NCBI GenBank assembly: GCA_900544825.1
Contig: UQWP01000088.1
Coordinates: 1 to 11,578, forward strand
Origin: an uncultured Prevotella sp.
Lineage (GTDB): Bacteria; Bacteroidota; Bacteroidia; Bacteroidales; Bacteroidaceae
Reading direction: 5' to 3'
DNA length: 11,578 nt
Shown: positions 1 to 4,802 of the stretch, piece by piece
Layout: the number at the start of each line of letters is the position of its first letter
Position numbering within the stretch: the first letter of the stretch is position 1
Notes under the pieces: model-generated
The model's database searches: none
Told to the model about the DNA's origin: nothing
What the model saw: only the letters and a program-made list of their open reading frames with translations
Translations under genes and position numbers: made by a program

Positions 1-192
1 TTAACAGGGATGTTTCCAGCTTGTTTTTAAGAACAGAGAACTGGACACCCTAGTTATTTATTGCATAATCCTAGAAGTATCGTAGACTATTCCAAAAAGG
101 GAATCATATTATATCGTCTGCAAATTTTACTTTTTCCGATCTTCTCTATTATAAACAGGCAGGAAGTTCACTATAGGACATAGTTATCTCTG
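1..192. other. Non-coding flank left of the transposase
   Basis: I see no supportable gene here on either strand; the reading frames are short and broken. A weak match to a dispersed motif (GAAGTTC, a spaced TAT-GG core, then AGTTA) lies near 170-187; compare the copies at 1960-1983 and 4764-4787. I could not find an inverted repeat matching the other side of the transposase, so the left end of the insertion sequence may lie in this stretch or just left of 218. Confidence 0.4.
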
Positions 193-224
193 ACGATAAA
201 ACAACCCAAATTGAGTTTTATCGT
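193..224 (-). terminator. Stem-loop over the transposase stop codon
   Basis: A perfect 10-bp stem (ACGATAAAAC at 193-202 pairing with GTTTTATCGT at 215-224) with a 12-nt loop spans the TAA stop of the transposase at 218-220. It may end or stabilise the transposase transcript, or be part of the IS end. No clear U-run follows on the minus strand, so it is not a textbook intrinsic terminator. Confidence 0.45.
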
Positions 225-1774
225 TTTATACCCAAATATTTCTTCAAATTGAATCCCATTCCGAACAATCCTAGATCCATATAAACCTTGTCCATTCCAA
301 AATGCCTGAATCGCTTATAATGCAGATCCGCCTTCATCTGCCCAAATACAGCTTCCGGCTCTATCGGTCGCTGGCTTCTGTGTTTCAAGCCCTCTTCAGA
401 CGTTAGTAGCAGGAAGGCTTCCTTTTTATATGCATTCAGTTTATGGTTGACATATATGGTTCTGTTGCCTTTGGATTTCTTGCAGAGACTTCCAAGCGGA
501 CATCCATCACATCGTTGTGCTCTATATAATGTAATGACAGACACATAGCCGGAGTCACTTTTCGTTTGCCGTTGTCCACAAGGTTCCATGTGTTGTCCCA
601 TGGGGCAGACATAATAGTCATCATCCCTGTTGTAGTAGAAGTTCGCTTGGTTGAAGGCATCCTCCTTGAAAGGCTTATGCTGTTCCTTGTGAAACCAGTT
701 GTACTTTACATAACCCATCATCTCTTCCATCTCTAGGTACTCGTAGTTCTCCTCCGAGCCATACCCTGAGTCTGCGGTGACGCTCTTGGATTGCTTTCCA
801 TATCTTTTCTTGTACTTATCCAAAAAAGGCTTGAAGGTCAGGGTGTCTGTTGGATTGGGATAAAGGGCGAAATTCGTCCAATATTGATTCTCTGTCGCAA
901 TTTGAAGGTTATAGGCAGGCTTTGTCTGCCCATTGTTCATGGCATCTTCCTTGAGGCGCATGAAGGTCGCATCGGGATCAGTCTTGGAGTAACTGTTTCT
1001 CTCGCCCAGTATATCCAGTGATTTTTCATACTCGCACAGTTTGTCCGAGGCTTTGAACAAGTGATCTATCTGAGTATTTAGCTTTTGCTTCTCTCTTCCT
1101 GTAAGCTTTGCCTTAGGAAGGTTCTTCGCTTGCCTCTCACACAAACGTGCACTTCTCTTTACATCCTTGGCGGAAGTGGCTGGCTCGCAGTCTTCTTCCT
1201 TAATGTCACTCCCGCCATTCAGGCGAATTTGTTCTTTTATCTGAGCCAATGCAGCAGAGGTCTTTTCCAAGAGCTTAGCCCTGTTCTTTTCCACAGTCTT
1301 CTTCCATACAAACGTGTACTTGTTTGCTTTCGACTCTATCTTAGTACCATCAACATATTGTTCCTCCAGACTAATCACGCCCTTTTCAACCAATATGGAG
1401 ACGACTGCATCAAAATAAAAGTCGATGCATTTAATCATATGATTGGATCTAAAGCGGTTGATTGTTGCGAAAGATAGTTGCTTACCTCCACAAATCCACA
1501 TATAGCGAACATCGTATTTAAGTGCGTCCGCTATGCCACGACAGGAATAAACGCCATTGATATAGGCAAAAACAACTAAACTTAGAAGCATCTTCGGACT
1601 ATAAGGAGGAGCACCAATCCCATCATAGGTATCCATGAGAGGGTTGATGTCCATACTGCGAACAATACGATCCACCATACGAACTTTGCTGTCTTTTGGC
1701 ACATAATCATCGAAAGAGTTAGGAAAAAAGCTCAATTCGTGCCGAGTTTCAGATTTTATTTGTATCTTTGCCAT
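218..1774 (-). CDS. IS1182-family DDE transposase
   Basis: Transposase of the IS1182 type that catalyses cut/copy and strand transfer of its own element. From the chosen start it has 518 residues. The N-terminal DUF772-like region (about 1-130) includes 'PPYSPKMLLSLVVFAYINGV' and a 'SFATINRFR' motif. The DDE-fold catalytic core follows, with probable acidic residues D142 (in YVDGTKIESKANKY), D335 (in TADSGYGSEENY) and E472 (in RPIEPEAVFGQMK). A cysteine cluster (CPMG, then RCDGCPLGSLC, about residues 390-431) is typical of this family. The frame is open from another ATG at 1867, but a good promoter lies at 1793-1823, inside that extension, so MAKIQIK at 1774 is the likely start. Length and motifs suggest an intact gene. 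Family assignment is from recognised motifs; activity is inferred. Confidence 0.93.
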   Translation of the reverse strand: MAKIQIKSETRHELSFFPNSFDDYVPKDSKVRMVDRIVRSMDINPLMDTYDGIGAPPYSPKMLLSLVVFAYINGVYSCRGIADALKYDVRYMWICGGKQLSFATINRFRSNHMIKCIDFYFDAVVSILVEKGVISLEEQYVDGTKIESKANKYTFVWKKTVEKNRAKLLEKTSAALAQIKEQIRLNGGSDIKEEDCEPATSAKDVKRSARLCERQAKNLPKAKLTGREKQKLNTQIDHLFKASDKLCEYEKSLDILGERNSYSKTDPDATFMRLKEDAMNNGQTKPAYNLQIATENQYWTNFALYPNPTDTLTFKPFLDKYKKRYGKQSKSVTADSGYGSEENYEYLEMEEMMGYVKYNWFHKEQHKPFKEDAFNQANFYYNRDDDYYVCPMGQHMEPCGQRQTKSDSGYVSVITLYRAQRCDGCPLGSLCKKSKGNRTIYVNHKLNAYKKEAFLLLTSEEGLKHRSQRPIEPEAVFGQMKADLHYKRFRHFGMDKVYMDLGLFGMGFNLKKYLGIKR

Positions 1775-1792
1775 ACTTAAAGAAGTTTTCTG

Positions 1793-1823
1793 CAAAGATA
1801 CAAATCTTTTGCGGAAAGGCAAA
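1793..1823 (-). promoter_or_regulatory. Promoter of the transposase
   Basis: On the minus strand a -33 TTTG (1820-1823) is followed by exactly 19 nt and then TATCTTTG (1793-1800), matching the Bacteroidota consensus TTTG-N19-21-TAnnTTTG. Transcription would start about 10-15 nt before the ATG at 1774. This supports that start and gives a very short leader. Confidence 0.8.
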
Positions 1824-1851
1824 GCCCGAGCTTGTGAAAGTTTGGGCTTTG
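1820..1851. repeat. Inverted repeat overlapping the transposase -33 box
   Basis: Arms CAAAGCCC (1820-1827) and GGGCTTTG (1844-1851) are perfectly complementary with a 16-nt spacer. One arm contains the -33 TTTG of the transposase promoter. The arrangement could be a protein-binding site or a hairpin that dampens transposase expression from read-through transcripts. This role is inferred. Confidence 0.5.
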
Positions 1852-1896
1852 TTGTAAATAAAAACAATTTTTTCAGTTCCGTATCTGGAAAAAGGA

Positions 1897-1937
1897 GAAA
1901 AAACGAAAAGGGTGCGCCATAGACTTATGACACACCC
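1897..1937 (-). terminator. Intrinsic terminator, strongest on the minus strand
   Basis: A 12-bp stem (1910-1921 with 1926-1937) closes on a 4-nt loop. Read on the minus strand all 12 positions pair, two of them as G-U, and are followed by TTTTCGTTTTTTC. On the plus strand two of those positions become A-C mismatches, although a T-rich tail (TCTTTTGTTTG) also follows. It would stop minus-strand transcription arriving from the right before it enters the transposase. It could end the yeiH transcript, whose stop lies about 570 bp upstream, or insulate the insertion sequence. Confidence 0.7.
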
Positions 1938-1959
1938 TCTTTTGTTTGCTTAGTTACTT

Positions 1960-1983
1960 CTATAGGGGTGCTGAGTAATTATG
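1960..1983 (+). repeat. Dispersed intergenic motif, copy A
   Basis: This segment (CTATAGGGG, then GCTGAGTAATTA) closely resembles the minus-strand sequence at 4764-4787 (CTATGGGGGCTGAGTAGTTAC). Both copies sit next to a hairpin near a gene or transcript end. It is probably a short dispersed repeat or part of a recurrent 3'-end structure of the genome. Its function is unknown. Confidence 0.5.
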
Positions 1984-2017
1984 AAAATAGGCTGACTGAT
2001 GCTAGCAAGTATCGCCG

Positions 2018-2254
2018 GTTGTCGTAAGTAATAGGATAAGCGGTCGTAAGTAATAGGATAAGCGGTTGAAAACAATATGAGAAGTTGTCGAAGTATATAA
2101 TGGAAGTTGTTGGAAGATATAATGTTTGTTCTTGGAAACGATGCAGTTGTAAACCGCACAACAGCTGTTGTGCGCTTGCATATCAGCTGTTGTGCGGACG
2201 CACATCAGGTGTTGTGCACTCGTAATCCAGCTGTTGTAAGATATCCGATAAGGT
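2018..2254. repeat. Array of ~11 degenerate 22-bp tandem repeats (GTTGT-headed)
   Basis: Units begin at 2018, 2040, 2062, 2084, 2106, 2128, 2146, 2167, 2189, 2211 and 2233. All are 22 bp except one of 18 and one of 21. Nine open with GTTGT or GTTCT; units two and three have drifted to GCGGT. Units one and two are nearly identical (TCGTAAGTAATAGGATAA shared). Units seven to ten share an AGCT/AGGT end and mostly GTTGTGC heads. The middle of each unit is poorly conserved. There are no conserved repeat/variable spacer blocks, so this is not a CRISPR array. Short reading frames crossing it are broken and look non-coding. Confidence 0.85.
2155..2174. repeat. 20-bp perfect palindrome inside the 22-bp array
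   Basis: The sequence is perfectly self-complementary over 20 bp, centred on ACAGCTGT. It spans the junction of two repeat units. Neighbouring units carry only the right half (CAGCTGTTGTGCG at 2184, CAGGTGTTGTGC at 2206, CAGCTGTTGT at 2228). It could extrude as a cruciform or bind a dimeric protein. Confidence 0.75.
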
Positions 2255-2334
2255 GATAAACTGATGGTTTCAATGAAGTGTATGGAATGAGCCATATTGT
2301 ACTTATCTTTACAAGTTAAAAGCTTCGTAAAAAT

Positions 2335-2422
2335 CCCTTAAGGAGATATTTTCAAACCCTTAAGGAAAAATATTTTTTTCCTTAAGGGAAAATACAAAAT
2401 CCCTTAAGGAAAAATATAGAAT
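2335..2422. repeat. Four 22-bp repeats centred on CCTTAAGG
   Basis: The palindrome CCTTAAGG occurs at 2336, 2358, 2380 and 2402, exactly 22 bp apart each time. Three units read CCCTTAAGG followed by A-rich DNA. The third is flipped at its edge (TCCTTAAGGG), so units two and three form a near-perfect inverted repeat at 2357-2388 with 15 of 16 positions matching. The period equals that of the array at 2018-2254, but the unit sequence is unrelated. The array lies about 90 bp downstream of the yeiH stop codon. Confidence 0.85.
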
Positions 2423-2508
2423 CTCTTCTTACCCCATTTTACGGGTGTTTGAGAAGTATTTTACTTGTTTGGAATAATATTTACATAGTTTCTTGGCAGA
2501 TTGCCATC

Positions 2509-3552
2509 TTATAAATAAGGAATAGCAAACTTTACCAGACAATATCCACCTCCGATGAGCCAGCAATAAAGAATGGCTGCCAGAAGGAATGGCTTGAAGC
2601 CTGCTTTCTTGAACTTGTCGAAGCTAGTCTCGGCTCCCAGTGCTGCCATTGCCATAGTCAGAAGGAAGGTGTCCAGTTGATTGATCCATGCCACTACACT
2701 TTCTGAAAGCAATCCGAGGGAATTGAATCCGATAACTACCAGGAAGAGAATGGCAAACCATGGAATGCTGATCTTAGGCTTGCTGGCATCAGAGTTTTCC
2801 AAGCTATCTCTTTTGGCAACGTCTCTTGCCACAGTCCATGCTATCACCAGCAGAACAGGTACCAGCATCATCACTCTTATCATCTTCACGATGATGGCAT
2901 TGTTGCTCACCTCGGCTCCCATGGCATTGGCTGCACCCACCACATGGGCTACTTCATGGACGGTGGAACCCGTGAAGAGTCCCATCATCTCTGGCGACAG
3001 GTCAAAGATGCCTGCTCTGTAGAGAATAGGATAGAGGAACATGGATAATGTGCCAAAGATAACTACGGTAGCTACGGCTACTGCTGTCTTGTAAGGTTTC
3101 GGACGGATAGCTCCATCTACGCCCAATACTGCTGCAGCTCCACATATGGCACTTCCGCAAGCGGTGAGCAGTGCGATGCTGCGGTCTATCTTCAGGAGTC
3201 TTCCCATCAGGATTCCCAAGCCGATGGTGCCGCATACGATGATGGCATCCATCACGATGGCAGAGATTCCCACGGCCATCACATCCTGGAAGGTGAGCTT
3301 GAAGCCATAAAGGATGATACCTGTGCGGAGGATTCGCTTGCTGCAGAACTTGATGCCCGGCACCCAGGTGTCGGGCAGGTTGTTACGCAGACTGTTGGCA
3401 TAAATCATACCAATGATGATGCCCACTACCATCGGGCTAAACGAAAGTGCCTTCACCCAATCCATGTCGCCGATGTAGAAGGCGGCGCAGGCGAAGAGCA
3501 TGATGAGTAGTACACCATGCAGCATACTACTCCTTTGTTCTGATAATCTCAT
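2509..3552 (-). CDS. yeiH: YeiH-family (PF03601) membrane transporter, putative sulfur-anion exporter
   Basis: A 347-residue inner-membrane protein with about ten hydrophobic segments, the usual length for the YeiH/UPF0324 family. Family hallmarks are present: GIKFCSKRILRTGIILYGF (about 66-84), the glycine-rich ACGSAICGAAAVLGVDGAI (131-149) and GLFTGSTVHEVAHVVGAANA (191-210). Members are annotated as putative sulfate exporters. A role in moving sulfite or related anions is suggested by their pairing with LysR regulators such as YeiE; transport itself is not shown for this protein. It lies 88 bp downstream of the LysR gene on the same strand and has its own probable -7 box, so it may be transcribed separately. 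The start ATG follows an A-rich stretch without a strong Shine-Dalgarno site. The frame is intact. Substrate is uncertain. Confidence 0.88.
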   Translation of the reverse strand: MRLSEQRSSMLHGVLLIMLFACAAFYIGDMDWVKALSFSPMVVGIIIGMIYANSLRNNLPDTWVPGIKFCSKRILRTGIILYGFKLTFQDVMAVGISAIVMDAIIVCGTIGLGILMGRLLKIDRSIALLTACGSAICGAAAVLGVDGAIRPKPYKTAVAVATVVIFGTLSMFLYPILYRAGIFDLSPEMMGLFTGSTVHEVAHVVGAANAMGAEVSNNAIIVKMIRVMMLVPVLLVIAWTVARDVAKRDSLENSDASKPKISIPWFAILFLVVIGFNSLGLLSESVVAWINQLDTFLLTMAMAALGAETSFDKFKKAGFKPFLLAAILYCWLIGGGYCLVKFAIPYL

Positions 3553-3598
3553 AATTTTCTTTTTTGTCGGTTAAATGCTTTTTTTTGTAAAGCGGGTG

Positions 3599-3634
3599 CA
3601 AAGGTACGAAAAATCATGAGATGTTGTATATACA
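3599..3634 (-). promoter_or_regulatory. Probable yeiH promoter with a 10-bp palindrome at the -33 position
   Basis: TACCTTTG (3599-3606, minus strand) fits the -7 consensus and lies 46 nt before the yeiH ATG. No TTTG is found at the -33 spacing. Instead the perfect palindrome TGTATATACA (3625-3634) begins 18 nt upstream of the -7 box. A weak -33 with a palindrome in its place suggests activator-dependent transcription, plausibly by the adjacent LysR protein. That link is inferred. Confidence 0.55.
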
Positions 3635-3640
3635 GAATAA

Positions 3641-4534
3641 CTATGTGTTATAACCTTGGGTTATGAATCTCTTGAAAGTTTGGTGGAGTTTTGCCGTCTC
3701 GCCTCTCTTCTCAACAAACAGAAATTCCCGTTCCATCTTCAGATTCTCCACTTCCAGAACCTTGAATACCTGTTCGTAGATACTCTTGTAGATGGCTCTG
3801 ATGCTGATGATACCCATACATTGGGAGTGTTCTACGAAATGCTTGATGCCCTCTGTGGTTCCCAGGTTCATCTCTATGTTCAGATCAGAGAGAGCGATGC
3901 CGTTCTCTTGCAGTGCTTTTTGGATGACATCCAAAGTTCCGGAGCCTAATTCACGCAGTACTATCGGAGTCTGCTTCAGGAGGTTTAGGGAAATCTCCTC
4001 TTGCCGGGCAAGGGGATTGGAGCAATGCACAAACGCCACCAGCTCATCTTTCATAAATGGGGTGTATTTAAAGGTGGGTTGTCGCTTCATGCCTTCTACC
4101 ATACCCAGGTCTATCCTTCCTGTAGCGAGTGCATCCTCTATCTCATGAGAATTTCCGCTGAGCAAGGTAAGGCGAATGTCGGGATATTGTTTTCTGAACC
4201 CAGCAATCAGTTCGGGGAGAACATATTGCGAGATGGTAGTACTGGCTCCGATGCGCAATTCGCCTTCTGATTTCGCCGTGAGCTTCTTCATGTCGAAATC
4301 AAGATTCTGATAGGCATCGATAATCTTGCAGGCATGGTCTAGCAGAAGCTGTCCGGCACGGGTTAGTTGGATGCGATTGCCGATTCTGTCGAACAATCGC
4401 ACCCCATATTCCTTCTCAAGCTCCTGTATATGCTTGCTGATGGCAGGCTGGCTGATAAACAGTTCGTTGGCAGCCTTGGTGAAACTCAGGAGTGTAGCCA
4501 CGCTCCTGAAAACTTTCAGTCTTGTATCAATCAT
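3641..4534 (-). CDS. LysR-family transcriptional regulator, likely partner of yeiH
   Basis: A 297-residue regulator from the chosen start, the standard LysR length. An N-terminal winged helix-turn-helix covers about residues 1-60 (SFTKAANELFISQPAISKHI, then LEKEYGVRLFDR and LTRAG), followed by a linker helix and a periplasmic-binding-like effector domain (about 90-290). The frame is open 14 codons further upstream, to 4576, but the internal ATG at 4534 gives the canonical LysR N-terminus (MIDTRLKVFRSVA) and is preceded by AAAGGGA. The gene is directly upstream of yeiH on the same strand, as in the YeiE-YeiH pairs of enterobacteria, so control of yeiH in response to a small sulfur-related ligand is a reasonable guess. 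Its own promoter lies about 150 bp upstream within a symmetric operator. The effector is unknown. Confidence 0.9.
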   Translation of the reverse strand: MIDTRLKVFRSVATLLSFTKAANELFISQPAISKHIQELEKEYGVRLFDRIGNRIQLTRAGQLLLDHACKIIDAYQNLDFDMKKLTAKSEGELRIGASTTISQYVLPELIAGFRKQYPDIRLTLLSGNSHEIEDALATGRIDLGMVEGMKRQPTFKYTPFMKDELVAFVHCSNPLARQEEISLNLLKQTPIVLRELGSGTLDVIQKALQENGIALSDLNIEMNLGTTEGIKHFVEHSQCMGIISIRAIYKSIYEQVFKVLEVENLKMEREFLFVEKRGETAKLHQTFKRFITQGYNT

Positions 4535-4661
4535 TGTATGTCCCTTTGTTTTTGCACGATTTATCATAAACCACATAGGTTCATTTATATTCCTTCAGTC
4601 AGGAACTTGCGAAGATGCAGGTGCGTGATGCCATCATGATTGACGAGTAATAGTTGCCATA

Positions 4662-4725
4662 TTTTATCACTTATAAATGAAACTTTTTGCAAATATACGA
4701 AAAGTTTCACTTATAAGTGACAAAA
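4662..4725 (-). promoter_or_regulatory. lysR promoter framed by a 26-bp inverted repeat
   Basis: Left arm 4662-4687 and right arm 4700-4725 are inverted copies matching at 24 of 26 positions, separated by 12 bp. The right arm contains the perfect palindrome TCACTTATAAGTGA and the left arm a one-base variant, TCACTTATAAATGA. The 12-bp spacer carries most of a -7 box, TATATTTG (4690-4697, minus strand). A TTTG at 4721-4724 sits 23 nt upstream, slightly longer than usual spacing. A dimeric repressor bound at both arms would cover the promoter, which fits autoregulation by LysR or control by another factor. Confidence 0.75.
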
Positions 4726-4763
4726 CTTGTCTATTTTTAGTTTTTATAACTTATAGATGGTAT

Positions 4764-4802
4764 CATGTAACTACTCAGCCCCCATAGGGGAACTTCTATG
4801 GG
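4764..4802 (-). terminator. Stem-loop over the GH3 stop codon, with dispersed motif copy B
   Basis: On the minus strand CCCATAG (4796-4802) pairs with CTATGGG (4781-4787) around an 8-nt loop, and the first arm includes the TAG stop of the GH3 gene. No U-run follows; instead the sequence continues into GCTGAGTAGTTAC, which recurs at 1960-1983. It may mark a transcript end or act as a processing or stability element. Confidence 0.45.

Larger units (their letters stand above)
193..1937 (-). mobile_element. Insertion sequence, IS1182 family (ends unresolved)
   Basis: A single transposase gene with its own promoter indicates an insertion sequence. The limits given are only the nearest structural landmarks: the stem-loop at 193-224 and the terminator-like hairpin at 1910-1937. 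I looked for matching terminal inverted repeats and target-site duplications and did not find a convincing pair. The true ends may be inside or outside these limits. No passenger gene is visible. Confidence 0.4.

Noticed and set aside
44..55. GGACACCCTAG as a left terminal repeat matching ACACACCCTC at 1930-1939
   Set aside because: The two are in the same orientation rather than inverted, and the match does not extend, so it does not define IS ends.
1085..1477. 130-codon plus-strand frame within the transposase
   Set aside because: It is antisense to conserved transposase sequence and has no recognisable protein features.
1950..2295. Overlapping short minus-strand frames of 60-97 codons across the tandem array
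   Set aside because: They run through 22-bp repeats in several frames at once, show no recognisable domain and no promoter or ribosome site. The repeats explain why the frames stay open.
2018..2422. CRISPR array
   Set aside because: Units are contiguous 22-bp repeats without a constant repeat separated by unique spacers, and there is no cas gene nearby.
2494..2506. TGGCA-GAT-TGCCA hairpin just after the yeiH stop as a terminator
   Set aside because: The stem is only 5 bp and no U-run follows on the minus strand.
4585..4692. Possible small gene between the lysR promoter and lysR (minus strand frame ending at 4585)
   Set aside because: The open frame has no ATG, and the ATG frame in the same place stops after eight codons. 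I treat the stretch as the lysR leader.
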